A stretch of 64,000 nucleotides of DNA, taken from Bifidobacterium callitrichos DSM 23973 (lineage in GTDB: Bacteria; Actinomycetota; Actinomycetes; Actinomycetales; Bifidobacteriaceae). Below are positions 47,061-56,339 of the stretch, piece after piece. The stretch spans positions 1-64,000 of the forward strand of contig NZ_JGYS01000005.1 in NCBI RefSeq assembly GCF_000741175.1, read 5' to 3'. Both the position numbers and the translations under genes were made by a program. Every line of letters starts with the position of its first letter. Within the stretch, counting starts at the first letter, position 1. The notes beneath the pieces were generated by a model that was given only the letters and a program-made list of their open reading frames with translations, had not been told where the DNA came from and made no database searches.

Positions 47061-49300
47061 TGAAGAACGTATGGACCATATTCCGCACCGATATGCTGCA
47101 CATCCGCAGCAGCGTGATCGCACTCATCATCGCCATCGGCCTGATCCTCATGCCGTCGTTCTACGCATGGTTCAACATCTACGCCAACTGGGACCCCTAC
47201 GACAGCACCGGCGACATGAAGGTCGCGGTCGCCAACTCGGACAAGGGCTATCAGGGCGACCTGCTGCCGGCGAAGGTCAACATGGGCGATCAGGTCTCCA
47301 ACGCCCTCAGGGCAAACGACAGCCTCGACTGGACGTTCGTGAACGAGGATAAGGCCAAAAGCGGCGTGGAATCAGGCGAATACTACGCGGCCATCGTGAT
47401 TCCCGAGGACTTCAGCACGGACCTGTTCTCCCTGCTGAACGAAGGGACCGCGGATTCCGGGAAGACGGACAAGACCAAGGCGAGGCAGGCGCAGCTCGTC
47501 TACTACTCCAACCCCAAGAAGAACCCCATCGGCTCCACCGTCACCGATCAGGGCGCATCCACAGTACGCCAGCAGATCAGCGACACCCTCACCTCGTCCG
47601 TCGCCCAGACCGCAGCCGGCACGCTTGATTCCGTGGCCTCCTATCTCGACACGGACCAGAGCGCACGATCCATCAGCGCATTAAGCGCCAATCTGCGGCG
47701 GCAATCGGCAGACCTCTCCGATGCGGCCGACCTCGCTTCGAGCTACGCGGGCCTCGCCGATTCCGCGGCATCCCTGCTCGACGCATCCGGCAAATCGATG
47801 GAACGGACGAAGCGGTCGCTGCAATCCTCCACCGTCGACATGGACGGCATCACCGGCAAGCTCGGAGACGCATCCACGTCGATCGACCGCGTCAACGCGA
47901 ACATGGCCGATGGACTCGATTCCGCGGCGAACGCCTTCGACAACGTCGGCGATAACGCCGAGGAGGCGCTGGGCAAACCCGCCGCGGGATCCGCCAACAC
48001 CGCGGCGGCCCTGCGCGCGATCTCCACGAACCGCATCAGGCCGATGATCGCAAGCCTGACCCAGTACCGCAACACGCTGGTCTCCATCCGGGAGACGCTG
48101 CACACGGAACCGGCCAAGGCCGCGATCGACCGGGCCATCGCCGACGTGGACCGCACCCTCAAGCGTCTCAATGCCACCGATACGAAGATCAATGACGCCG
48201 CGGACCAGGCAGAAGCCAAGGGACAGGCGATCAACGACTCGGGCAAGGACATCGCCGCGCAGGCGCAGGCCAGCGCGCAGTCGATCCGCGACCTGAACAA
48301 GTCGTATCAGGACAACGTCGTCGCCACCCTCTCCGGCGTGACCGACTCCGCCAAGCGGACCGGGACGGACGCCAAGGCGCTGGTCGACGAGACCACCTCC
48401 GCGCTCGCCGACGTGACCGGGCGAACCGACGGCAGCGGCTCGGCCGGAGCGCTGACCAATATCAAGGAGCTGACGGCCAACATCGACACGGCGCATGACA
48501 CGCTGCTCGAGCAATCGAAGAAACTCGGCGAGACCGCCGACAAGCTGGACGAGGCCATGGCCTCCGGTGGCGTGGAGGAGGTACGCAAACTGCTCTCCCA
48601 ACCCACGGACACCATCGCCCTGGCCATGACCACGCCCGTGACGACGAAGCGTATAGCCGTGTACCCGATCGCGAACAACGGCTCCGCGATGACCCCGTTC
48701 TACACACTGCTGGCCATCTGGGTCGGCGCGATGTTCCTGAGCATCATCCTCAAGGCGAACGTGTCGGACAGGATCTCCGCGGCCCTGGACCGTCCGAGGC
48801 CATGGCAGCTGTATCTGGGCCGCGGCCTGACCTTCGTCGCGTTCTCGCTGGCGCAGACCACCGTGCTGGGACTCGGCGACCTGCTGTACCTGCGCGCGCA
48901 GGCGACGGACCCGCTCCTGTTCATGCTGTGCCTGTGGTGGTCGTCGCTGGTGAGTTCGATGCTCGTTTACACGCTGGCGGCCGTATTCAACACCGTCGGC
49001 AAGGCGATCTGCGCCGCGCTCATGGTCTCGCAGATCGCCGGCATCGGCGGCACGTTCCCGGTGGAGATGCTCCCAGGCGTGTTCAGACAGCTGTACCCTT
49101 ATCTGCCGTTTTCGCATGGCATCACCGCGCTGCGGGAGGCCGTCGGAGGATTCTACGGCAACGTCTACTGGGAGCAGATGGGCCGCATGGGCATCTATCT
49201 CGTGGTCGCCCTGCTCATCGGCTTCACGCTGTACACGCCGGTGACCCGCGCCATGGCGAAGACCAGCACCCTCATCTCCAGCACGATGGCGATGAACTGA
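47060..49300 (+). CDS. YhgE/Pip-family membrane protein (second)
   Basis: 746 residues, same architecture as the preceding gene: 'LIIAIGLILMPSFYAWFNIY' with the Y-A-W-F-N signature, a coiled extracellular region ('TKINDAADQAEAKGQAINDS'), and a C-terminal membrane domain with 'SMLVYTLAAVFNTVGKAICA' and 'LPFSHGITALREAVGGFYG', the last shared in form with its neighbour. The start codon overlaps the previous stop, so the two are made together and may form a heteromer. Regulated by the TetR-type gene upstream, by context. Confidence 0.88.
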   Translation: MKNVWTIFRTDMLHIRSSVIALIIAIGLILMPSFYAWFNIYANWDPYDSTGDMKVAVANSDKGYQGDLLPAKVNMGDQVSNALRANDSLDWTFVNEDKAKSGVESGEYYAAIVIPEDFSTDLFSLLNEGTADSGKTDKTKARQAQLVYYSNPKKNPIGSTVTDQGASTVRQQISDTLTSSVAQTAAGTLDSVASYLDTDQSARSISALSANLRRQSADLSDAADLASSYAGLADSAASLLDASGKSMERTKRSLQSSTVDMDGITGKLGDASTSIDRVNANMADGLDSAANAFDNVGDNAEEALGKPAAGSANTAAALRAISTNRIRPMIASLTQYRNTLVSIRETLHTEPAKAAIDRAIADVDRTLKRLNATDTKINDAADQAEAKGQAINDSGKDIAAQAQASAQSIRDLNKSYQDNVVATLSGVTDSAKRTGTDAKALVDETTSALADVTGRTDGSGSAGALTNIKELTANIDTAHDTLLEQSKKLGETADKLDEAMASGGVEEVRKLLSQPTDTIALAMTTPVTTKRIAVYPIANNGSAMTPFYTLLAIWVGAMFLSIILKANVSDRISAALDRPRPWQLYLGRGLTFVAFSLAQTTVLGLGDLLYLRAQATDPLLFMLCLWWSSLVSSMLVYTLAAVFNTVGKAICAALMVSQIAGIGGTFPVEMLPGVFRQLYPYLPFSHGITALREAVGGFYGNVYWEQMGRMGIYLVVALLIGFTLYTPVTRAMAKTSTLISSTMAMN

Positions 49301-49329
49301 GATGCGACCGAACAGGAAGAACGAAAAGG

Positions 49330-49364
49330 AAAACCCGCCGAACCGTGAGGTTCAGGCGGGTTTT
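49330..49364. terminator. Terminator between the YhgE operon and the bL37 gene
   Basis: AAAACCCGCC-GAACC and GGTTC-(A)-GGCGGGTTTT with a GTGA loop and one bulged base. A-runs and T-runs on both sides make it work in either direction for the two convergent units. Confidence 0.9.
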
Positions 49365-49387
49365 CATATGTCTTGCGACAGGATCGA

Positions 49388-49462
49388 TCAGGTGTTCGGG
49401 CGCTTGCCGTGGTTGGCGGCCTTCTTACGACGATCCCTGCGCTTACGTCCGCGCATGCCCAT
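49388..49462 (-). CDS. Small basic ribosomal protein, bL37-like (24 aa)
   Basis: A 24-codon gene, product 'MGMRGRKRRDRRKKAANHGK' ending RPNT. Very basic, with the C-terminal A-N-H-G-K-R-P-N pattern that I associate with bL37, a tiny large-subunit protein first seen in mycobacterial ribosome structures. AAGGAG lies seven bases before the ATG at 49462, and a good promoter (TTGAGA, 17 bp, CATAAT) lies just upstream. It is too short for most gene finders. The bL37 name rests on memory of the family, so the identity is likely but not proven. Confidence 0.8.
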   Translation of the reverse strand: MGMRGRKRRDRRKKAANHGKRPNT

Positions 49463-49500
49463 GATTGGACTCCTTTTTTCTAGAAAAATAAGCCTTCGGA

Positions 49501-49529
49501 ATTATGCCACAACACGCAGACGTTCTCAA
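49501..49529 (-). promoter_or_regulatory. Promoter of the bL37-like gene
   Basis: On the minus strand TTGAGA (49529-49524) and CATAAT (49506-49501) are separated by 17 bp, about 39 bp before the start codon. Among the best sigma-70-type promoters in the window. Confidence 0.65.
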
Positions 49530-49602
49530 CCGCGCGTCTCACCGGACGTTGCCGGCGGGACATGCACCGTTCACCCGTGGCGCAGATAGGCCCGCAGCGA
49601 TG

Positions 49603-52600
49603 TCAAATCGATGACAGACAGTTGGAACCGAACATGACCTTGAGTTCGGCGAACAACGACGTCTCCTTTCTGACGCGGAATCGGTCGCCGAAGGTAAGAA
49701 CCTCCGCATTGCCTGCAGCGTCGAGCAGAGCAAGCTTTACCTCGCTGAGTCCAGGGTGGTCGACGAGTATCTGCCTGAGTCTGGTCATATTGGCTCGAGT
49801 CGCTGATGAACTCGGCAGGAGAATGACGAGCGGCTTCCCATCCCGATCCTCCGTATCAGGTACGCGCATCCCCGTCACTCTGATCGTGGTGGTTTCATCA
49901 CGTCGATCCACACGTCCCCGAATCTGTACGATTTGATCGACGCAAAGCTGCGCAGCGCATGTCTCGTATATCTTGCAGAAGAACAGGCATTGGATGGAGC
50001 TTTCCAGATCCTCGATGGTGACGATCGCCCACGCGTTGCCCTTCTTGGAGACGCGGCGGTCCACGTTGGTGACGAGTCCGGCGAGGGTGACCTGCTGGCC
50101 GTCGCCCATGGTGCGAGCACGGTCGATGAGGTGCGCGATCGACATCTCACGCAGACCCGCCAGCACGGCGGACATGCCGGAAAGCGGATGGTCGGAGACG
50201 TACAGGCCGAGCATCTCGCGTTCGAAGTTGAGCTTGGTCTTCTTGTCCCACTCCTCCACGTCGGGCACGGTGATGGACGCGTCGCCCATCGCCTCGGCGC
50301 CACCGTCCTCGTCATCGGAGAACAGGTCGAACTGGCCCTCGGCCTGCTTGCGCTTGAGGCTGACGACCGAATCGATCGCGGCTTCGTGGATCTCGTAGAG
50401 CGCTCGCCGGTTGGGGTCGATGGAATCGAACGCACCCGCCTTGATCAACGACTCCACCAGACGCTTGTTCAACGCGGTCAACGGCACGCGACGAATGAAG
50501 TCCATGAAGTTCACATACCGACCATGACCCCCCGAACGCTCCGCGATGATATCCGCCACCGGCTTCTCACCCACGTTGCGGATCGCCCCCAAGCCGAAAC
50601 GCACCACGTCACCCACGGCCGAATACGCGAACTGCGACTCGTTGACATCCGGCGACAGCACCTGGATGCCCATGCGCCGCGCCTCACCCAGGTACAACGC
50701 GGTCTTGTCCTTGCTGCCCTTCGTACCCTGCAGGAGGGCCGCCATGAACTCCACCGGATAATGCGTCTTCAAATACGCGGTCCAATACGAGATCAAACCA
50801 TACGCGGCCGAATGCGCCTTGTTGAACGCATACCCCGAGAACGGGACCAGCACGTCCCACACGGCCTGCGACGCCTCCTCCGAATAGCCGTGCTCCTTCA
50901 TGCCCGCGAAGAACGGGATCTTCTCCTTGGCCAGCACCTCCGGCTTCTTCTTGCCCATCGCACGCCGCAGCACATCGGCCTTGCCCAGCGAATAGCCCGC
51001 CAGGATACGCGCCGCCGACTGCACCTGCTCCTGGTAGATGATCAGACCATACGTCTCGTCAAGCACCTGACGAAGCGGCTCATCCAGCTCCGGGTGGATC
51101 GGCGTGATCCTCTGCAACCCGTTCTTGCGCTTGGCGTAGTTGATATGCGACTCCATCGACATCGGACCCGGACGATACAGCGCGATCAAAGCCGAGATGT
51201 CGTTGAAGTTATCCGGCTTCAGCATCTTGAGCAGACTGCGCATGCCATCGGAATCCAACTGGAACACGCCCAGCGTGTCACCACGCGACAACAGCTCGTA
51301 CGTCGCCCTGTCATCCAACGGGATCCTCGTGTAGTCGATCGCCGGCTTGCCGTTCGCCTCGATGTTCCGAAGCGTATCCTGGATGATCGTCAGGTTGGAC
51401 AACCCCAGGAAGTCCATCTTCACCAGCCCCAGCGTCTCGCACGTGTGATACTCGAACGTGGTCGTCACCGTACCATCCGTACGCTCCAACAACGGGGACG
51501 TATCCGTGATCGGCTCACTACCCATGATCGTCGCACACGCATGCACACCCGTCTGACGAATCAGACCCTCGATCGTCTTCGCCTTGTCGACGACCATGTG
51601 CACGTCATGATCCGACTCGTAGAGCTCACGGAACTCACGCGCCTCCGCATACCGCTTCGACGTCGAATCGAAAATATCGTGCAGGCTGATATCATTGCCA
51701 CCGGTCTCCGCCGGCGGCAATGCTTTGGTGATTCTGTCGCCCATCGCGAACTCGTAGCCCATGATGCGCGCCGAATCCTTCAACGCCTGCTTCGTCTTGA
51801 TGGTGCCATAGGTCACGCACTGGGCGACTTTATCACGCCCGTATTTATCAGCAACATAGTCGAGGACACGCAGGCGCCTTCCGGGTCGAAGTCCACATCG
51901 ATATCCGGCAGACTCACACGCTCCGGATTCAGGAACCTCTCGAAGATCAGGCCATGCTTCAACGGATCCAGCTCGGTGATACCCATCGCATACGCCACCA
52001 TCGAACCCGCAGCCGAACCACGACCCGGCCCCACCATGATCCCGTGATCCTTCGCCCACTGAATATAGTCCGCCACCACCAGGAAGTAACCGCAGAACTG
52101 CATCTGACAGATCACGCCGCACTCGTAATCCGCCTGACGAAGGACATCCAGCGGAGGATGGCCGTCGTAGCGTCTCTCCAGACCACGCTCCACCTCCTTA
52201 AGGAACAGCGAGGTCTCGTCCCACTCCTCCGGGCAGTCGAACTGCGGCATGAACGCGCCGTCCTCATGATCATCGAAGATCACGTTGCAGCGTTCCGCCA
52301 CCTCCAACGTGTTGTCACACGCCTCGGGAAACTCCCGGAACAGCTCGCGCATCTCCTCGGCCGGCTTGATGTAATAGCCCGTACCATCGAACTTGAACCG
52401 GTTCGGATCATCCAGATGCGACCCCGAGTTGATACACAACATCGCATCCTGCGCCTCCGCATCCTCCGCATGCACGTAATGCGAATCGTTCGTCGCCAGC
52501 AACGGCGCATCAAGCTTCCTCGCGATCGTCAGCAGACCGGACTGCACACGATCCTCCGCATCGAGGCCGTGTCGCATCAGCTCGATGTAGAAATTGTCCC

Positions 52601-53156
52601 GCCCGAAGATGTCCTGGAACTCCCCCGCCGCACGCAACGCCTCATCAAACTGCCCCAAACGAAGCCTCGTCTGGATGATGCCCGACGGACAGCCCGACGA
52701 CGCGATCACACCCTTCGAATAGGTCGAAAGCACATCATTGTCCATACGAGGGTATTTCGACACCCGTCCCTCAAGATTGGCCACGGATGACGCCTTGATG
52801 AGATTCGACAACCCCTCGTTGCTGCTTGCCCACATCGTCAGATGCGTATACCAGCCGCCGCCGGAGACGTCGTCACCCCGCTGCGCCTCGGTGCCCCAGT
52901 GCACACGCGACTTGTCCTGGCGCGCCGTCTCCGGCGTCACATACGCCTCAATCCCGATGATCGGCTTGACGCCGTTGGCCACGCAGTCCGCGTACATCTC
53001 ATACGCGCCGTGCATGTTGCCGTGGTCCGTGATGCCGACCGCCGGCATGCCCAGTGCCCGGACCTGATCCGCAAGGGCCGGAATTTTCGACGCCCCGTCG
53101 AGCAGCGAGTAATGCGTGTGATTATGCAAATGCACGAAATTGCCATTTCCGTTCAT
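49603..53156 (-). pseudogene. dnaE: DNA polymerase III alpha subunit, broken by one frameshift
   Basis: The replicative polymerase split over two frames. The first frame (from ATG 53156 or TTG 53177) carries the PHP domain ('[20 protein letters not shown]') and the catalytic '[12 protein letters not shown]', then goes out of frame at 51878-51877. The second frame resumes with '[20 protein letters not shown]' at 51876 and continues through 'ALIALYRPGPMSMESHINYA', the helix-hairpin-helix and the OB fold ('VTLAGLVTNVDRRVSKKGNA') to 49603. Adding one base gives 1184 residues, the normal length with nothing else missing. Either a one-base deletion (GGCCGCC to GGCGCC) or a sequencing error in an essential gene. 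Confidence 0.85.
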
Positions 53157-53187
53157 ATGCGGGACGATACGATGCAATTCCCCGGAT

Positions 53188-53203
53188 AGGTAGAAAACTA
53201 CCT
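53188..53203. promoter_or_regulatory. GGTAG-AAAA-CTACC palindrome upstream of dnaE
   Basis: AGGTAGAAAACTACCT, perfect 6-bp arms. Second and third copies are at 54525 and 56191. It lies 31 bp upstream of the dnaE ATG on one side and 15 bp upstream of a TATATA (53218-53223) facing the other way. It is probably a binding site of the WYL-domain regulator encoded at 53424-54470. Confidence 0.6.
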
Positions 53204-53266
53204 GTCGAATTCCGACGTATATAGATTCGATATCAACATCCCATATGCGTCACGGAGGGCAGATTG

Positions 53267-53500
53267 ATGAGTATAAAGCTTGAATGGACCACCGATATCG
53301 ATGATGATTCACCGTACGTACGGAATCAAATGTGGATTGGGCATCATGCGCAGTGCGGCCCATATCCATCATCTTTCCCGACGCGGAGTAACTGGAATGC
53401 TGATGGGGAAACTCGAAGTCGCCTCACTCATACCGCTCAAGCAGGATATGTCCGGCTCTGCGCAGTTCAGCACGGATCGACTCCGGCTCCAGGACCGTGA
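53267..53500 (+). CDS. Possible small or truncated gene behind the GGTAG operator (77 aa)
   Basis: An ATG at 53267 with GGAGGG seven bases upstream, a TATATA box at 53218 and the palindrome at 53188: a complete set of expression signals. The product starts 'MSIKLEWTTDIDDDSPYVRN' and has no family that I recognise. The last 25 codons overlap the 3' end of the WYL gene on the other strand and look like antisense shadow. It may be the 5' end of a gene whose remainder was lost when the neighbouring segment arrived. Confidence 0.35.
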   Translation: MSIKLEWTTDIDDDSPYVRNQMWIGHHAQCGPYPSSFPTRSNWNADGETRSRLTHTAQAGYVRLCAVQHGSTPAPGP

Positions 53501-54470
53501 TGCGGACGCCACTGTTGGTATATTGCAGAGCCCACCAAATCGTTGACCACGGAGTCGCCTTGACGGTCACCTCATAAACGCTGTCACCGACCTGCGTGGC
53601 CTGCGCGTCGGGAAACCAGTCGAACACCGGTTCGAGACCACCTTCGACACGCAGTCGCACCGGTATCGCAGGACCCGGAGATGGATAGGGACGTTCATCC
53701 ATGAAGGCTGTGAGATCGATCGGAGCCCCGCTCTCGTCGGTGAAGCTGTCGAACGAGCGATCCAGTGTGTGGTCGTTTCCATCAACCATTAGATCACGAA
53801 TGCGCTCGACGTGCAGATAGGCCAGATTGTCGTAGGGTTGGAGATGGCAGATGAGATAGTACTTCTCGTTCTTGTACCGTAGATCGTACGGGTCGGCGGC
53901 ATATTCCCTCGGACGGCCATCCTCCCCGAGTCTGGGCACGAGCTCGCCACTGACATCATACGTGCAGTAGTGGAAGCGGATGCTCCGCTCATGGGCGATG
54001 GCGTCATTCAACCGTTCGATGTTGTTGAGGAACTCCCGATTGTAGTGCTTTGGAGTCATCAGCGGTCCACGTATGCCGAGCTGGTCGGAACGGCCGGCGA
54101 AGGCGTAGATCTTGGCGACCAGATCCTGAATGTACTCCCCGTCCGAACGGGACAACGCCGCACCGTCGGCGAGCAGCCGCATCTGTGCGGTGTCGAACAC
54201 CGGCTCGATGTACCAGCCGGGACGAGGATCGGGACTTTCCGCATCCTTGAGGTCGCCTCTCTCTATCCGATCAACCTTGCGACCGAATGGCCGCATCTCC
54301 CGCAGTGCGTACAGATGTCCCCTGATCGTCTTCACGGTGATGCCGAGCTGATCGGCCAGCCATGCGGCGGTGACTCCATGCTCGCGATCTGTGTTCTCGT
54401 CAAGCAGTTCCAAGATCCCGATGATGATCTCCGACCGAGAACCGCCCTTGCGCACCGAATCTCGTTCCAT
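53424..54470 (-). CDS. WYL-domain transcriptional regulator
   Basis: 348 residues. An N-terminal helix-turn-helix region ('GVTAAWLADQLGITVKTIRG') is followed by a WYL domain with 'SIRFHYCTYDVSGELVPRLG' and 'YAADPYDLRYKNEKYYLICH', where the usual W-Y-L is replaced by Y-Y-L, and a C-terminal WCX-like extension ('VTVKATPWSTIWWALQYTNS'). WYL regulators bind nucleic acid or nucleotide signals and often control phage-defence genes. The start at 54470 has AAAGGA eight bases upstream. A GGTAG palindrome overlaps its own start of transcription, so it is probably autoregulated. Confidence 0.9.
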   Translation of the reverse strand: MERDSVRKGGSRSEIIIGILELLDENTDREHGVTAAWLADQLGITVKTIRGHLYALREMRPFGRKVDRIERGDLKDAESPDPRPGWYIEPVFDTAQMRLLADGAALSRSDGEYIQDLVAKIYAFAGRSDQLGIRGPLMTPKHYNREFLNNIERLNDAIAHERSIRFHYCTYDVSGELVPRLGEDGRPREYAADPYDLRYKNEKYYLICHLQPYDNLAYLHVERIRDLMVDGNDHTLDRSFDSFTDESGAPIDLTAFMDERPYPSPGPAIPVRLRVEGGLEPVFDWFPDAQATQVGDSVYEVTVKATPWSTIWWALQYTNSGVRITVLEPESIRAELRRAGHILLERYE

Positions 54471-54524
54471 AAGACACATCCTTTCGGCATGGTCGACCGA
54501 ATCACAATTGAAACATGGACGACC

Positions 54525-54549
54525 GGTAGAAAACTACCCGTTCATTATA
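54525..54549 (-). promoter_or_regulatory. Promoter of the WYL gene with overlapping GGTAG palindrome
   Basis: On the minus strand TATAAT (54549-54544) is followed five bases later by GGTAG-TTTT-CTACC (54538-54525), which therefore covers the expected transcription start. No good -35 is visible. This is the layout of a repressor that shuts off its own promoter. Confidence 0.65.
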
Positions 54550-54772
54550 TGTCCTCTGATACTGACGATACGGGTATTCACCCACCGGAAAAGACAGGTG
54601 ATGCGTCGCCAGCCATAGCGCCCAGCCATAACGCAACGGCTCCCCCATCGACGGAATCGTTGGATGAAGGAGCCGCGAATTACCCTCTCAGTTGGCGCTC
54701 AGACCGAAGGCTCTGCTTCCACTGACTAGTAGCAGATATAGAGGGAAGCATACCGCCCAATAATACAGACGG

Positions 54773-56011
54773 TCACTGGGCCACAGGAATAACTCCCAGC
54801 TCGTCCAGTGTCTTTTTCTCGAAATCGAGCATGTTGTCTAATGCCTTACGGAGTTTATTCTTGACGCCCTCGACGTCAACATCATCAGCGTTAACCGTTT
54901 CAGTCTCGTCTATACGCGCAGGAATGGATTTGACGACACGATAATGGCTGTCAGGACTGATTTCAGGGTTCCGGGCTTTCGCAACTCTCCGCAACGATTC
55001 CATCGCCTGAATGACATCTGAAGGTTGACCGAAAGGACCAAGTTCCAGCTTTATGGTAGGTTTCAATAAAGTTGGATAAACCCAGTAATGATAGGTATCG
55101 CTGGGATTACCCCACGTCCCTGCCCGGGAACGGTCATTATGCAGGTATGCATCCATGCCGGCAGTATGGAACGACAGGTAGACTCCGGTGAAGTCCAAGG
55201 GAACACAGTCGGAGAACCTGCCGGATTTCTTATACTCGTTGAGTACGGATAGGTAGATTCCGCGAAGATAACCGGCGACGCCGGCTTGTCCGGCGCAACG
55301 CTCGTTGACCAAGTCAAATACCCCGCGATATCTTCCATACAGCTTCGACGCAAGCTCGTCCAGTTCGTCATCTTCCATGATGTTCTCCTTCTTTAGAAGT
55401 GAAATGTAGTCCTCTATGCAGATACGAGCACGGCCATTGGCATATGGGATCAGAGATTCCATCACTTCAGCCAACGAAGAGTATGAAAATGGCAGCCACA
55501 CTGAAGGGTTTTCGCTCTGTTCATCCGGAGGCTCATAGCCGGCAGGAGTCAACAACACATACAGCCGGTAACGATATTCCCCATACATATGCTCGGCATA
55601 TCGATGGTATCGATCTAGCTGTCTGTCATGCAGACCGGAAAAAATCTTGTTCTCGACACACACCACCAGACGATTATCCTGAGTGCGAATCAGGAGGTCA
55701 ATATTTGATTCGGATTCACGAACGACTTTCAGCTCCGTCAGGTCATCGGCGGCCAACGAGGCAAACCCTCCTGAAGGGTTTTCCTCGAAAAGCTCGGCAA
55801 GTAGTCGCCGTATGAACAAATCACCCAACCCATGCGGATTGGAAGGATTCAGAAGCCATGCAAGGAAGGCCGAGTGACGAATTTCGGCATGTCCCAAGTT
55901 CACGGCTTCAAACACATTAGGACGATTCAATCGAGAATCCAGTGCAAGAAAATCGTCATCCGCGAGCATCTTCATCGCTTGAACTTCGATTGATGATTGT
56001 TTGTCTGACAT
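54773..56011 (-). CDS. PD-(D/E)XK nuclease superfamily protein
   Basis: 412 residues. The N-terminal part has 'NVFEAVNLGHAEIRHSAFLA' and 'LLNPSNPHGLGDLFIRRLLA', then the nuclease core 'ESESNIDLLIRTQDNRLVVC' and VENKI, where the aspartate and the E-x-K supply the PD-(D/E)XK catalytic triad. This is the PDDEXK_4-like group often found in defence or mobile contexts; the function is unknown. The gene looks noticeably richer in A and T than its neighbours, which suggests transfer. The start at 56011 has AAGG nine bases upstream. About 300 bp separate it from the WYL gene. Confidence 0.82.
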   Translation of the reverse strand: MSDKQSSIEVQAMKMLADDDFLALDSRLNRPNVFEAVNLGHAEIRHSAFLAWLLNPSNPHGLGDLFIRRLLAELFEENPSGGFASLAADDLTELKVVRESESNIDLLIRTQDNRLVVCVENKIFSGLHDRQLDRYHRYAEHMYGEYRYRLYVLLTPAGYEPPDEQSENPSVWLPFSYSSLAEVMESLIPYANGRARICIEDYISLLKKENIMEDDELDELASKLYGRYRGVFDLVNERCAGQAGVAGYLRGIYLSVLNEYKKSGRFSDCVPLDFTGVYLSFHTAGMDAYLHNDRSRAGTWGNPSDTYHYWVYPTLLKPTIKLELGPFGQPSDVIQAMESLRRVAKARNPEISPDSHYRVVKSIPARIDETETVNADDVDVEGVKNKLRKALDNMLDFEKKTLDELGVIPVAQ

Positions 56012-56148
56012 ATAGCGTACCTTCAACCTTGAACGAATCATAACATCTCATTAAGAGATTACATTACTTATGAACTCAAGTCAAGCAGATATTCGCTATA
56101 GATAAACTTAGTGCCCCACAGCGGCATCGCTCTATCATTACTTATCAC

Positions 56149-56204
56149 TTGAATGTGCCGCTTTCATCATTGTATGAATTCACTTCCACCGGTAGAAATC
56201 TACC
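56149..56204 (+). promoter_or_regulatory. Promoter with GGTAG palindrome upstream of the zinc-ribbon gene
   Basis: TTGAAT (56149-56154) and TATGAA (56173-56178) with an 18-bp spacer, followed by GGTAG-AAAT-CTACC (56191-56204) just past the expected start of transcription. Same layout as at the WYL gene, so the zinc-ribbon operon is probably under the same regulator. The 56012-56339 gap shows nothing else I can name. Confidence 0.65.
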
Positions 56205-56339
56205 TGCTAACAAAGCGCTCCGCGATACTGGAACTGGGCATGATCGCAATCATTCGTGGACTTCGTGTGATTGACGGGATGTCTGCACGAACGGCTGCGG
56301 AGACATACTCTCCGTCTACAGGGAATTGAGGTGCGTTTC

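Noticed and set aside
51800-51900. Split intein or programmed frameshift as the cause of the two dnaE frames
   Set aside because: No intein motifs at either edge, no slippery sequence; a one-base deletion explains everything.
54549-54725. 58-codon plus-strand frame after the GGTAG site at the WYL promoter
   Set aside because: No ribosome site and no suitably placed -10; the product looks disordered. It could be a lost gene end but cannot be supported.
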